47,432 bases of DNA from Pseudomonadota bacterium (GCA_022567295.1 JADFHE010000018.1:1-47432); one strand, 5' to 3'. Shown: positions 36,831 through 46,256, counted from the stretch's first letter. Program-made: numbers and translations. Notes: generated by a model not told the origin, from the letters alone.

Positions 36831-38117
36831 GTGTTGAAAGCGCGGCAACGAGTTGGCAAGTACAGGATTCTCGGACGTATCGCGTCCGGGCCGCTGGCGG
36901 ATGTATACCGCGCACAAGACACGATCCAGAAGATCAAAGTTGCGTTGAAAATTCCGAAGTCGGGCTACGGCACGGGCCATGAAGAATTTCTGCGCGAAGT
37001 TCGGGTCGCAACGAAGCTCAGGCACCCGAATATCCTGTCGGTATTGAACGCAAGTTATATCGATGGCCAATTCGTCATCGCCATGGAATTGGGCGAAGAA
37101 TCGCTGGCCGATCGAATTGAACGACGCATATCCACGACGCGGGCGCTCGATCTTGCAAGCCAGGCGCTGGCATCGATGGCGCACGCCCACGAACACAAGA
37201 TTATCCACTGCGATATCAAACCTGAAAATTTCATTCTGTTTCCGGATAACCGGCTGAAACTGGCGGACTTTGGTTTTGCCAAGCTCAATCTTCGCACCCT
37301 GAAGGCCTCTGGTTCCGGAACTATTGACTACATTGCTCCTGAGCAGGCGATGGGCAGGCCGAAATTTCAATCCGATGTTTTCTCGTTGGGCCTCGTGATT
37401 TACCGGCTTCTGTCTGGCCGTCTGCCCGAATGGCCATTCGAATGGCCGTTACCCGGCCAGGAGAAACTTGCGGCACGCGTCCGACCGGACTTGATCGCTG
37501 TTTTGCAGAAGGCCATTCAACTGGACCCAAAACGTCGTTATCGCGACGGGGTGCAGATGCAGGCAGCGTTTGCCAAAGCGCAAAGTAACGCGCGAAAACA
37601 AAAGCGGGCAAGACCAGCAAACTCCGCACGCCGCGGCAGTTCCTGGCGACAGATGCAGTGGCGGGAGTTCCGGCGACAATTCAAACAACAGCTTGAAACG
37701 CGCCACTCGTGCCGTCGCTGTGAAGGCCCTGTATCCGAGAGCATGCAGTGTTGCCCCTGGTGCGGTTTCGACAATCCGGCGCGAGGTTCCGAGTCACGCA
37801 TGCCATCGAGTTGCCCGCGGTGCGAACGTGGTGTCAAGAACGACTGGGACTATTGCGCCTGGTGTTATGGGCCGGGTTTTGTCGAGGAGAGAAGTCGAAC
37901 GTATCCGGATAAGCGCTATTGTGCGCGCTGCGATAACAAACGTTGTCGCGGGCCGCTGATGCCATTCATGCGTTATTGTCCATGGTGTCGCAAGAAAGTC
38001 AGGCGGGCGTGGAAATTGAAAAGCCACGGGCACGCCTGTAAGTCATGTAACTGGGGTATTGCGCGCGAGTTCTGGAATTACTGTGCCTGGTGTCGCGAGC
38101 CCGTGAAACGCGAGTGA
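36831..38117 (+). CDS. Ser/Thr protein kinase with four C-terminal zinc ribbons
   Basis: The 428-aa protein (GTG start) has a kinase domain in residues 1-250: glycine loop GRIASGPLADVYRA, Lys40 in VALK, the catalytic loop HCDIKPEN (Cys replaces the usual Arg, Asp128), DFG at 146-148 and APEQ at 169-172. After a basic linker there are four CxxC...CxxC modules: 294/297/308/311, 328/331/342/345, 364/367/383/386 and 403/406/418/421, with a repeated YCAWC/YCPWC style. No membrane helix is seen, so it is cytoplasmic. The ribbons may bind zinc and a partner. The next gene encodes its likely opposing phosphatase. Confidence 0.9.
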   Translation: MLKARQRVGKYRILGRIASGPLADVYRAQDTIQKIKVALKIPKSGYGTGHEEFLREVRVATKLRHPNILSVLNASYIDGQFVIAMELGEESLADRIERRISTTRALDLASQALASMAHAHEHKIIHCDIKPENFILFPDNRLKLADFGFAKLNLRTLKASGSGTIDYIAPEQAMGRPKFQSDVFSLGLVIYRLLSGRLPEWPFEWPLPGQEKLAARVRPDLIAVLQKAIQLDPKRRYRDGVQMQAAFAKAQSNARKQKRARPANSARRGSSWRQMQWREFRRQFKQQLETRHSCRRCEGPVSESMQCCPWCGFDNPARGSESRMPSSCPRCERGVKNDWDYCAWCYGPGFVEERSRTYPDKRYCARCDNKRCRGPLMPFMRYCPWCRKKVRRAWKLKSHGHACKSCNWGIAREFWNYCAWCREPVKRE

Positions 38118-38126
38118 TCGCCAGCA

Positions 38127-38954
38127 ATGACACCGCAAAAACGAATGGATGACATATTGTTGCTGGACGGGGCGTCTGCGCCGCACTGTGTAGAAACTGC
38201 TGTTGCCGGCGGCAGGGCGATCGCCTACACCTGTCGCGATCCCGACAAGGAAACCGACAACGAAGATACGGTCGCGATCGTCCCTTATGGGCCGGCCGCG
38301 GCGGTTTTGGTCGTTGCGGACGGGGCCGGAGGACTGCCAGCAGGTAAACGTGCATCGCTGACAGCCGTTAATACATTAGCAGCGTCGTTGCAGTCAGCGA
38401 TGGATAAGACGAGTTTGTTGCGGACAGCGATACTGAATGGCATCGAAGCTGCCAATATTGCGGTTCTCGGGCTCGCGAATGGTTCTGCAACGACAATGAC
38501 GGTCATTACGATAGAAGGCCGACTCGCGCGTTCCTATCAGGTTGGAGATTCCGAGGCGATAGTGATTGGGCAACGGGGGCTGATCAAGTTGCAGACGACA
38601 GCACATTCACCGACCGGTTTTGCCGTTGAGGCGGGCTTCCTGGACCAGCGGGAAGCATTGCATCATGAAGCGCGACACCTGGTATCGAATTTCATCGGTA
38701 CGACCGACATGCGTATCGATGTCGGTGCGGCGATCGAACTCGATCCCAGAGATACGGTATTTCTAGCCAGTGATGGCTTGATGGACAACGTACATGTTGA
38801 CGAAATTATCGAATGCGTTCGCAAAGGACCTCTGACAGACGCCGTTCGCCGCGTCGTGGACGTTGCCAGCCAGCGTATGAAAAAAGCGCGTGGCGGACAG
38901 CCCAGCAAGCCGGACGACTTGTCGCTCATCCTGTTCCGAAATCCGGGTAAATAG
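38127..38954 (+). CDS. PP2C-type Ser/Thr phosphatase
   Basis: The 275-aa protein carries PP2C motifs: DNEDTVAIV (metal Asp), VVADGAGGLPAG (DG motif at 65-66), a GSATTMTVITIEGRL strand pair, and the C-terminal FLASDGLMDNV and KPDDLSLILFR metal-binding Asp residues. It dephosphorylates phospho-Ser/Thr using two divalent metals. It starts 9 bases after the kinase, a classic kinase/phosphatase couple. It lacks a transmembrane segment. Confidence 0.88.
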   Translation: MTPQKRMDDILLLDGASAPHCVETAVAGGRAIAYTCRDPDKETDNEDTVAIVPYGPAAAVLVVADGAGGLPAGKRASLTAVNTLAASLQSAMDKTSLLRTAILNGIEAANIAVLGLANGSATTMTVITIEGRLARSYQVGDSEAIVIGQRGLIKLQTTAHSPTGFAVEAGFLDQREALHHEARHLVSNFIGTTDMRIDVGAAIELDPRDTVFLASDGLMDNVHVDEIIECVRKGPLTDAVRRVVDVASQRMKKARGGQPSKPDDLSLILFRNPGK

Positions 38955-39144
38955 AGAAACCATAAATATCAATGACTTATAATAAAACCACGCCGCGAAC
39001 GCAGTTCCAAAATTCGTGATGTAAGTAATGATCGACACAGTCGAGGGGAGTATTATTGTGATGGTGCAGCATTCACGAGCTGATTGCGGAACTCCGCGGC
39101 CCTTTTGGTGCTCAAACCCTTAGATATCAGCGAGGCCGACGACG
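38955..39144 (+). promoter_or_regulatory. intergenic gap with possible promoter for the lipoprotein/kinase operon
   Basis: This 190-base gap contains TATAAT at 38978-38983 without a clear -35 box, and a short GCGGA/TCCGC hairpin at about 39088-39099. These weakly suggest a second transcription start for the genes beginning at 39145. Confidence 0.3.
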
Positions 39145-40062
39145 ATGAAACAGACCCTGTTCAGCAAGAATTTTCATGTGATTCCTGTCACTGGCATAGC
39201 GATAGCCATTTCGGCCATCGTGCTCAGCGGTTGCGCAACGGCCCCAGGCTACAACTCCGGCGTGCAGCTTCCCGGCGGCGGCAGCGTTGGCCTCCCCATG
39301 CCCGGAGGCGGTTCGTCGGGCGGTTCGTCGGGCGGTGGGTCTTCCGACGGTGGTTCATCGGGTGGCGGCATGGGAATGCCGGGCGGCGGTTCCTCCGGAG
39401 GTGGATCGTCGGGTGACGGTATGGGAATGCCCGGAGGTGGATCCTCGGGCGGTGGAGCCACTGGCAGCACCATGCCAAGTGGTGACGTGCAGATGCCCGG
39501 CGGCGGCATGGGATCGCCAGGTGGTGGCGACGCGGGTAGCAGCGGCGGGGAAGAATGTCAGGATGGCGGAATTACGGGCGGTGGCTTCGGTGGCGGTGCC
39601 GGCTGTGATCCATCCGGAGGTGTAGGTCAGTTTCCGGGCGACCCGGATCGCGCCGAAGAGTTGGGTGAAGAACTCGACAAGTCGATCGGCGACTTCGATG
39701 AGGCGCTGGGCGAAGAACAGCGTCAGGTTGCGTCGGTTGGTCGCGATACGGAAGGTTTTGGCGATGGCTCCGGCGGCGCAGGCGGTACCATCGGACTCGG
39801 TGAGCAAGCCGCGGGCGCTTCCAGCAGCAGTGGCGGTAGCGGCGGAGCGGGTGGCGCAGGAGGAAGCGGCGCAAGCCAGGCCGGGCCCCTCGACGCGATG
39901 AGTGATCAGGAAATCCAGGCTCGGACACCGGACGACATCGAGGTTGCTGCCTATGACGATATCGTCGCACGACAACTTCGCGAAGCAGCAACCGCCGAAG
40001 ACGATCCCGAGTTGCGTGAACGCCTCTGGGAGGAGTATCGCAAGTACAAAGGACTTAAATAG
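39145..40062 (+). CDS. glycine/serine-rich lipoprotein
   Basis: A 305-aa protein with a signal and lipobox LSGC (Cys30). From about residue 42 to 160 it is a low-complexity chain of GGSSGGG units alternating with MPGGG blocks, three copies of MGMPGGG-like units being visible. A second Gly/Ala/Ser-rich stretch (about 210-255) precedes a charged C-terminus (LRERLWEEYRKYKGLK). The long acidic middle segment RAEELGEELDKSIGDFDEAL is helical. No known domain is recognised. It should be an extended, flexible surface or periplasmic lipoprotein. An antisense open frame across this GC-rich region is a shadow. Confidence 0.75.
   Translation: MKQTLFSKNFHVIPVTGIAIAISAIVLSGCATAPGYNSGVQLPGGGSVGLPMPGGGSSGGSSGGGSSDGGSSGGGMGMPGGGSSGGGSSGDGMGMPGGGSSGGGATGSTMPSGDVQMPGGGMGSPGGGDAGSSGGEECQDGGITGGGFGGGAGCDPSGGVGQFPGDPDRAEELGEELDKSIGDFDEALGEEQRQVASVGRDTEGFGDGSGGAGGTIGLGEQAAGASSSSGGSGGAGGAGGSGASQAGPLDAMSDQEIQARTPDDIEVAAYDDIVARQLREAATAEDDPELRERLWEEYRKYKGLK
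39280..39480 (+). repeat. in-frame GGSSGG/MPGGG coding repeat
   Basis: The DNA repeats GGCGGTTCGTCG-like units and GGAATGCCGGG-like blocks, encoding the Gly/Ser-rich part of the lipoprotein. The repeats are imperfect and confined to one reading frame, so they are coding and not a CRISPR or structural array. Confidence 0.7.
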
Positions 40063-40075
40063 GGCCACCACAAAA

Positions 40076-41317
40076 ATGACAAGATCCGTCATAATAATTC
40101 TTGTGATTTCGATGCCGATATTCGGCTCGGGCTGCGCCGTACAGGAACTGGTCATCGCTGAAGAAACTGAACTCGTCGTCGTTACGGCGCCTGTTGACGA
40201 AGCCATGTTGCTCGATGTCGGTATCGTCGAATTCGATGCGGGAATACCCAAAGGTAATCGCCCGGAAAAAACAGGGATTTATGGAGACATTCGCCGGGCA
40301 GAAGCGAAATACATTCCGTATCACCTCAAGACGACGCTACAGGGCACCGGCCATTGGGGTGCGGTCCGTGTTATTCCGTCCACCAGTGCTTTTACCGACG
40401 TTATCATCAAGGGCGCGATCGAGAAATCTGATGGCGAGTACATCGAGCTGCGAGTCTCGGTTTCGGACGCCGCCGGACGGCACTGGTTTACGCGTACGTA
40501 CGAAACGCAGACGGGCTTGACGTCGTATTCGAAAAGACGCGACCGGCGACGTGATCCGTATCAGAAAGTATTCAACGACTTTTCCAATGATCTGCAGCAG
40601 CATGCGGCGTCGATACCTGCCCGGCAGTTGCAACAGACGCGGCAAATTTCCGAACTACAGTTTTTTTCCGATATGTCGCCGGCGGCATATAATGGCTATC
40701 TGGCGATCGACAAGAAAGGAATTACTCATGTTGTTCGCTTACCCGCCGAGAACGATCCGTCGGTCGGTCGCATGCGGCAGATTCGCGAGCGAGATCGTCT
40801 GGTTGTCGACACACTTAACGAGCACTACGCCAATTTCTACTATGGCATCGCAATTCCGTATCGCAACTGGCGCAAGACTGCGCGTGCAGAGAGCATAAAA
40901 TTTCGACAGGAAAAACGATCGGCGCAAATACAGGCGCTAGTAGGAGTCGTAGTGCTCGCCGGGTCAACTCAAATTGATACCACGAGCTCGGGCAGTCGAA
41001 ACACCAGAAATATCAATCGCGCGCTACAATATCAGGGCTATTCACGCGGATTTAATACAATATTCAGTGCCCTCAGACGAAATCGAGAGGCCGGATTGCA
41101 TCTGGAAGCTATTAAGGAGCTTTCCGAGTCATTCGGTAATGCGGCCGCGCCGATGGTCGTCAACGTCGAAGGTCAGGAACGTCGTCTGACCGGTACCGCC
41201 GAAGCGCAATATGAGAGTTGGCGACAGTTGCTTAAAGAAATCTACGAAGCTGACACGGGCTTTTCCCAGACCGTAGAAGTGGGTGCTCCGGCACGGGCGC
41301 CGGAACCAACGGGATAA
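40076..41317 (+). CDS. putative lipoprotein of unknown function (413 aa)
   Basis: The ATG at 40076 lies 13 bases after the preceding stop; the protein begins with a lipoprotein signal ending FGSGC. I recognise no family. The first part (LLDVGIVEFDAGIPKGN, IRRAEAKYIPYHLKTTLQG) looks like a mixed alpha/beta domain that could bind a partner; a Tyr/Arg-rich segment follows (KRRDRRRDPYQKV), then NEHYANFYYGIAIPYRNWRK and a possible short hydrophobic helix (QALVGVVVLAGS). The C-terminus is hydrophilic. Its position between the Gly-rich lipoprotein and the transmembrane kinase indicates a role in the same envelope machinery. Confidence 0.75.
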   Translation: MTRSVIIILVISMPIFGSGCAVQELVIAEETELVVVTAPVDEAMLLDVGIVEFDAGIPKGNRPEKTGIYGDIRRAEAKYIPYHLKTTLQGTGHWGAVRVIPSTSAFTDVIIKGAIEKSDGEYIELRVSVSDAAGRHWFTRTYETQTGLTSYSKRRDRRRDPYQKVFNDFSNDLQQHAASIPARQLQQTRQISELQFFSDMSPAAYNGYLAIDKKGITHVVRLPAENDPSVGRMRQIRERDRLVVDTLNEHYANFYYGIAIPYRNWRKTARAESIKFRQEKRSAQIQALVGVVVLAGSTQIDTTSSGSRNTRNINRALQYQGYSRGFNTIFSALRRNREAGLHLEAIKELSESFGNAAAPMVVNVEGQERRLTGTAEAQYESWRQLLKEIYEADTGFSQTVEVGAPARAPEPTG

Positions 41318-41330
41318 GCAGTCCGCGCAA

Positions 41331-43781
41331 ATGCTCGAACTCAAACAAGGCACGCAACTGGCCGACCGATACACACTCGTTCGCAGGCTGGGGGGCGACA
41401 GTCAGACACATACCTGGCTCGCGAAAGATCGTCTGACCAGCGCGTCGGTTGCGCTGAAGATCGCAGACGGGAACCCACGAAGCACAGCGAGTCTGCGCTC
41501 TGAATGGCAGGCCAATATTCGTTTGATGCACGCACATATTGTTCGCGTATTCGAATTCCATGCGGTGCCGGACGCGGCATTCTTTAGTCAGCAATTTATC
41601 GATGGTCCGAATTTAAGCGTTCTCACCGGCCTGCCGGCACCTGAAGTACTTGGGCCCATTGGGCTGGTGGCCGATGCATTGAGTTATGTGCACGCCAAAG
41701 GGGTTGTGCATGGCGACATCAAAGCGTCCAACGTGCTGCTGGATGTGAACGGTGCGCCGTACCTGAGCGATTTCGGCGTGTCGCGTGGTATCGGACAGAT
41801 TGCGGCCGGGGGGTCGCTGATCGCACAAAGTCCGCAGTCGCTGGACGGCCACCCGGCAGCCGCAGCCGACGATATATTCGCGCTGGGCAGCCTGATCTTC
41901 GAGCTGCTGTCGGGCCGCCCGCCGTGGGCATCGTCTGATATTGCCGCACATATCAAACAGCAAGCAGCGCCGCCGTTACAGGCAGCGGACGGTTCAAAGC
42001 TGCCGGAGCCTGTCGTAGAGCTGGTTCTGCAGATGCTCGACAAAGAGGCGGGCAATCGACCCGCCGCCGCAGAGGTGGTCGCGCGACTCAAGGCCGCAGA
42101 CTTCGTGCCGCGTGCCGCGTCGATTCGTGGGGTCGTGCAACCGCAGCTTGATGACGAAGTTATTGAAACAGTCGAATCGATTCGACCGGTGTTGCGCGCG
42201 GAAACCGAGGTCGCAGAAATCGCTCAGCAGGACGCATCGGGAGTTAGTCCTGCAACGGTGGTTGCGGCCTTCGGTGCACTGCTTGCCGTTCTTGTTGTGG
42301 TTATTTTCGTTCTGCCGGGCAACGTCGATGAAAAACCGGAATTGGCACGGTCGGAACTTACGCAAGGCGAGGACAGCCTATTGCCGCCGGTGGTAGTAAC
42401 CGACGACGTTGGCGATCGTGCCAAGGTCTTCGTCGACCCTGAACTGCGCAGACGAATCAAAGGAGATGCAACGGTACCGACTCGCAAGCTCGCTGGCGAC
42501 GACGACATTACGTTTTCGGAAAATCGTGCCGATTACAGTGGCCTTGACGATGAGGGCCGCGCGCGATTCAATGTTGAGTTGACGCTGGGCGAACTGCTTT
42601 CTGCGTTCCAGGTTCTCGAAGCGCGGGGTGTTGAGCGCTGGGCGGCCAGAGAGCACCGCGCAGCCCGTGACTTATACGCTGACGGCGATAGCGCTTATCT
42701 AAAGAAGGACTTCGAGTATGCGGAAGAGCTGTATCTTGGCTCATTAACGATCCTCGAACCGCTCTACGAACAAATCGAACCAACCTTTGCAACGGCATTC
42801 GCCGATGCCACCGCAGCTTTTGCTGCCGGCGACCGTTTGGAGGCTTTGCGACTATTTGAACTGGCGGTGGCGGTGACACCGAGCCACCCGGGCGCACAAG
42901 CCGGCTACCAGCGTGCAAGAAACCTCGAAGCGGTATTGAGGCTTGTCGATCAGGGGCTCGAGTACGAGGAGGATCTCGAACTTGAGGCAGCGCAGCGGAG
43001 TTTTGAACAGGCCGCCGAACTGGACAATCTCTGGCAGCCGGCACATGAGGGCATCCTGCGCGTGCAGATCATTCGTACCGAGATTGAGTTTGATACGCGT
43101 ATGTCGGAAGGATTTGAGGCGATTGCCGCGTCTGATTACCTTGCCGCCCGCGCCGCATTTCGTGTCGCAAAGCGGCTCATCCCTGAGTCGACAGAACCAG
43201 CGGACGGCCTGCTGCAAGTTGATCAGGGCTTGCGCTTGCAAGAGATATCGACGCTGGAACAGGAAGCGAAGTTCCTGGTGCAGGACGAGCATTGGGACGC
43301 TGTCGTCAGAACCTACGAAGAAATTCTAAAAGTCGATAGCACACTAACTTTTGCACGTGATGGCCTGTCTTATGGTCGTGAGATGAGCGCATTGCATGAC
43401 CGTCTGGATGATTTCATCGTCGAGCCCGATAAACTCAGCGCACCGGCTGTCATGCGAAATGCGACGACGCTGGTTGTCGACATTACAACGCGCCCCGATG
43501 TCGGGCCCAGACTCGCAGCACAACGGGATGAATTGTCACGCTTATTGAAGCGCGCAGCGACGCCGCTGACCGTGCGCCTGATGTCAGACAATGTCACCGA
43601 GGTCGCGATCTACAGGATCGGTAGACTGGGGAGCTTCATGAGAAAAGAATTGCGGCTACGCCCCGGAACCTACATCGCCGTCGGATCTCGGCCGGGTTTT
43701 CGAGACGTGCGGCTGGAATTCCGCGTTGCGCCGGAAGTCGATTTCGGGCCGGTCATTGTTCAATGCGAGGAACCGATTTGA
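41331..43781 (+). CDS. transmembrane Ser/Thr protein kinase with repeat-rich extracytoplasmic domain
   Basis: The 816-aa protein has a cytoplasmic kinase domain: Lys43 in VALK, catalytic loop HGDIKASN (Gly replaces Arg, Asp129), DFG at 147-149, and SPQ in place of the usual APE. A single membrane helix follows (about 307-328). The outer half has tetratricopeptide-like helical repeats around 440-665 (FATAFADATAAFAAGDRLEA, then LRLFELAVAVTP) and a beta-rich C-terminal region ending in a VIVQCEEPI tail. It likely senses the periplasm and signals inward, or the reverse. It starts 13 bases after the preceding gene and overlaps the next. Confidence 0.88.
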   Translation: MLELKQGTQLADRYTLVRRLGGDSQTHTWLAKDRLTSASVALKIADGNPRSTASLRSEWQANIRLMHAHIVRVFEFHAVPDAAFFSQQFIDGPNLSVLTGLPAPEVLGPIGLVADALSYVHAKGVVHGDIKASNVLLDVNGAPYLSDFGVSRGIGQIAAGGSLIAQSPQSLDGHPAAAADDIFALGSLIFELLSGRPPWASSDIAAHIKQQAAPPLQAADGSKLPEPVVELVLQMLDKEAGNRPAAAEVVARLKAADFVPRAASIRGVVQPQLDDEVIETVESIRPVLRAETEVAEIAQQDASGVSPATVVAAFGALLAVLVVVIFVLPGNVDEKPELARSELTQGEDSLLPPVVVTDDVGDRAKVFVDPELRRRIKGDATVPTRKLAGDDDITFSENRADYSGLDDEGRARFNVELTLGELLSAFQVLEARGVERWAAREHRAARDLYADGDSAYLKKDFEYAEELYLGSLTILEPLYEQIEPTFATAFADATAAFAAGDRLEALRLFELAVAVTPSHPGAQAGYQRARNLEAVLRLVDQGLEYEEDLELEAAQRSFEQAAELDNLWQPAHEGILRVQIIRTEIEFDTRMSEGFEAIAASDYLAARAAFRVAKRLIPESTEPADGLLQVDQGLRLQEISTLEQEAKFLVQDEHWDAVVRTYEEILKVDSTLTFARDGLSYGREMSALHDRLDDFIVEPDKLSAPAVMRNATTLVVDITTRPDVGPRLAAQRDELSRLLKRAATPLTVRLMSDNVTEVAIYRIGRLGSFMRKELRLRPGTYIAVGSRPGFRDVRLEFRVAPEVDFGPVIVQCEEPI

Positions 43782-46204
43782 GTTTCAATGAGCTGATCAT
43801 CAGGGATATAGAGGGTGAGCGCAGTTTTGGCCGGGATCAGCTGCCATTGCGCGTCGGTACCGGCAGTGATTGTCAGTTACGGTTGCCTGGGCCCGGGGGT
43901 GAACCGGTCGCATTGCTGGATATGCTTGACGGATTGCCGATAGTGCAGCCGGTCGGGCGCGACACATCGTTACGCATCAATGACGCTCCACTCGAGGCCA
44001 GTCGTCACCTGGTGGATGGCGATGTTCTGCAGTTTTTTGGTAGCGAGATTCGCATCAATGTCAGCGATAAAGCTGTTGTTATTGACGTACGCCTTGAGGA
44101 CAGCGCCTATGTTACTCAGCCGCCCGAGGCCAGTGACGTCGATGGGCGGCCGGATGTTGAGTCGATAGCGCCGAAGGCTTTTCGCCGTGCCGCGGCGACC
44201 CGTGCTGCGGCCCAGGGACCCAAGCGCAATCCATTAAAAATGATTGTGGGCGGCGGATTGTTTGTTCTGCTGTTGATGTCATTCCTGCTGTTTACGTCGA
44301 AATCGGTCGAGTTTGAAATCAGTCCGGGACAACCTGACGCGTTTAGTATCAAAGGTGGCTGGTTCCGGCTGCCCATTGGCGAGCGTGTCTTGCTGCGCAA
44401 AGGCAACTACACAGTCAATGTCGAGAAAAAGGGTTATTACGCTATCGGTCAGACGTTCGTCGTCGGTGACGAACAGTCAATGACCGTACGGCTAAGAATG
44501 CGCAAGAAGCCGGGTCGATTGATGGTCGTAACGGAACCGGTAGTCGATGCCGTGGTGACCGTCGATGGTTCCCTGGTCGGTAAGGCGCCCTATGGCCCGA
44601 TCGAGGTACAGCCCGGGGAGCATGCTGTGCGCGTCGAAGCGGATCGATTTCTGCCATTTAACGATTTCATTGATGTCACCGGTCTCGACCGTCTCGAGAG
44701 CCTGCATGTGCAGCTGATACCCCGTTGGGCGGAGATCGAGGTGCGGTCGGAACCGGCTGGAGCGACGGTTTTCTCGGGCGATGATGAAGTTGGAGTTACA
44801 CCGGCGACGATTCAGTTGCTTGAAGGTATGCATGACCTGACGGTCATCAAAGACGGCTTCAGTGCCTGGGACGGCAACGTCGTCGCAGTACCGAACATCG
44901 GTCAGACGCTGCCATTAATTCGACTGCAACCGGCGGATGCTCGATTGCTGGTCAATACCATACCTCGCGGCGCAAACATTACGGTCAATGGTCGCTACCG
45001 TGGCCAGTCACCGATTACGCTTTCGCTGACGCCGGACATTGACTACCAGATCGGAATGTCAAAAGCAGGCTATGGCGTCACCAGCCGAAACTTAAGGTTG
45101 CAGTCTGCGGCGAGTGAATCGATAACAGTGGACTTGTCGGCACGCGTCGGCACCGTTACTTTGATGGTTGAACCCGCAGACGCGACTGTATATGTCGATG
45201 GCCGGGCACGCGGTACTGGCAAGACCATTGTACGGCTAAGCTCCGCACCGCATCGCATCGAAGTGAAACGCCGGGGTTTTCGTGACTGGTCCAGGACTAT
45301 AACGCCGCGGCCCGGATATCCACAAACGCTTACGGCCAAGCTACGCTCACTTGAAGAAATTGCCCGCGATTCGGTTGCCAGAACCGCGCAGACCGCGACC
45401 GGACAGGCACTGCGTCGTGTTGATGGCGGTACATTCTCGATGGGCGCGTCGCGTTCTGAAAACGGACGACGTGCCAACGAAGTGATTCGACCAGTAACGA
45501 TTGCGTCGCCATACCTGATCAGCGTGCACGAAGTAACCAACAAACAGTTTGCCCAATTTCGCAAGAACCATGACCCCGGCGCGGATGTACACGCGTCTCT
45601 CGCGGCTGACGGTAATCCCGTCGCCAATGTGACCTGGTCCGATGCGGTCCAGTACTGCAATTGGCTCAGCAAGAAGGAGGGCCGCACGCCAGCTTACAGA
45701 CAGGAGTTTGGTAAGTGGGTTGCGGTTTACCCGTTCTCGGACGGCTATCGTCTGCCGACGGAGGCTGAGTGGGCATGGGCGATCCGTTACGAAGAACGGC
45801 CTGCACCGCGCAAGTTTCCGTGGGGAAAAAGTTGGCCGCCACCCAAGGATGGTGGCAATTTTGCCGATATCTCGGCTCGCCATTTGGTACCTTCGATCAT
45901 TCCAAAATTTGATGATGGTTACGCGTCGACAGCGCCTGTCGGCACATTCAAGGCAAATTCCCTCGGCATTTATGATGGTGGTGGTAATGTCGCGGAGTGG
46001 GTAAACGACTGGTACACGGTGCCGACGCCTGGAATAACCGTTCCGGTTGTCGATCCGACAGGTCCGCCGCGTGGCAACAGCCACGTTATCCGTGGTTCGA
46101 GCTGGCGGCACGCCGGATTTACCGAAATGCGTCTAAGCTATAGGGACTACAGTACTGAGGCACGGGTTGATGTTGGCTTCCGAATCGCCCGCAACGTTGA
46201 CTAG
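43778..46204 (+). CDS. transmembrane protein with FHA-like, PEGA and FGE-fold domains
   Basis: The likely start is TTG 43778 with GAGGAA five bases before it (an ATG at 43763 is the alternative). Order: N-terminal FHA-like beta domain (RVGTGSDCQLRLPG, 25-95), one membrane helix (about 154-173), four PEGA-like repeats (about 247-313, 317-383, 388-453, 457-522; for example SEPAGATVFSGDDEVGVTP), and a formylglycine-generating-enzyme fold (547-808) with VDGGTFSMGASRSE, YRLPTEAEWAWAIRYE and IRGSSWRH. The paired catalytic Cys of true FGEs is not seen in the RGSSWRHAGFTEMRLSYR segment, so a binding role is likelier than sulfatase activation. Confidence 0.88.
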   Translation: MSFNELIIRDIEGERSFGRDQLPLRVGTGSDCQLRLPGPGGEPVALLDMLDGLPIVQPVGRDTSLRINDAPLEASRHLVDGDVLQFFGSEIRINVSDKAVVIDVRLEDSAYVTQPPEASDVDGRPDVESIAPKAFRRAAATRAAAQGPKRNPLKMIVGGGLFVLLLMSFLLFTSKSVEFEISPGQPDAFSIKGGWFRLPIGERVLLRKGNYTVNVEKKGYYAIGQTFVVGDEQSMTVRLRMRKKPGRLMVVTEPVVDAVVTVDGSLVGKAPYGPIEVQPGEHAVRVEADRFLPFNDFIDVTGLDRLESLHVQLIPRWAEIEVRSEPAGATVFSGDDEVGVTPATIQLLEGMHDLTVIKDGFSAWDGNVVAVPNIGQTLPLIRLQPADARLLVNTIPRGANITVNGRYRGQSPITLSLTPDIDYQIGMSKAGYGVTSRNLRLQSAASESITVDLSARVGTVTLMVEPADATVYVDGRARGTGKTIVRLSSAPHRIEVKRRGFRDWSRTITPRPGYPQTLTAKLRSLEEIARDSVARTAQTATGQALRRVDGGTFSMGASRSENGRRANEVIRPVTIASPYLISVHEVTNKQFAQFRKNHDPGADVHASLAADGNPVANVTWSDAVQYCNWLSKKEGRTPAYRQEFGKWVAVYPFSDGYRLPTEAEWAWAIRYEERPAPRKFPWGKSWPPPKDGGNFADISARHLVPSIIPKFDDGYASTAPVGTFKANSLGIYDGGGNVAEWVNDWYTVPTPGITVPVVDPTGPPRGNSHVIRGSSWRHAGFTEMRLSYRDYSTEARVDVGFRIARNVD

Positions 46205-46256
46205 AATTGAGTAAGACTTCAATGGACTTTTACACGAACTGACAGGAGATCCGATC

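Noticed and set aside
39280..39480. CRISPR-like repetition
   Set aside because: Repeats are short, contiguous and in one frame encoding Gly/Ser; no spacers are present.
39355..40251. 298-aa open frame on the minus strand opposite the Gly-rich lipoprotein
   Set aside because: Its Thr/Ala/Ser-rich low complexity mirrors the repeat of the coding strand; the lipoprotein has a signal and lipobox, so the antisense frame is a shadow.
45347..46111. 254-aa minus-strand frame opposite the FGE-fold region
   Set aside because: Arg-rich composition and no domain; the plus-strand protein is clearly coding.
43778..46204. Sulfatase-activating formylglycine-generating enzyme
   Set aside because: Catalytic Cys residues are missing in the expected segment and no sulfatase is nearby.
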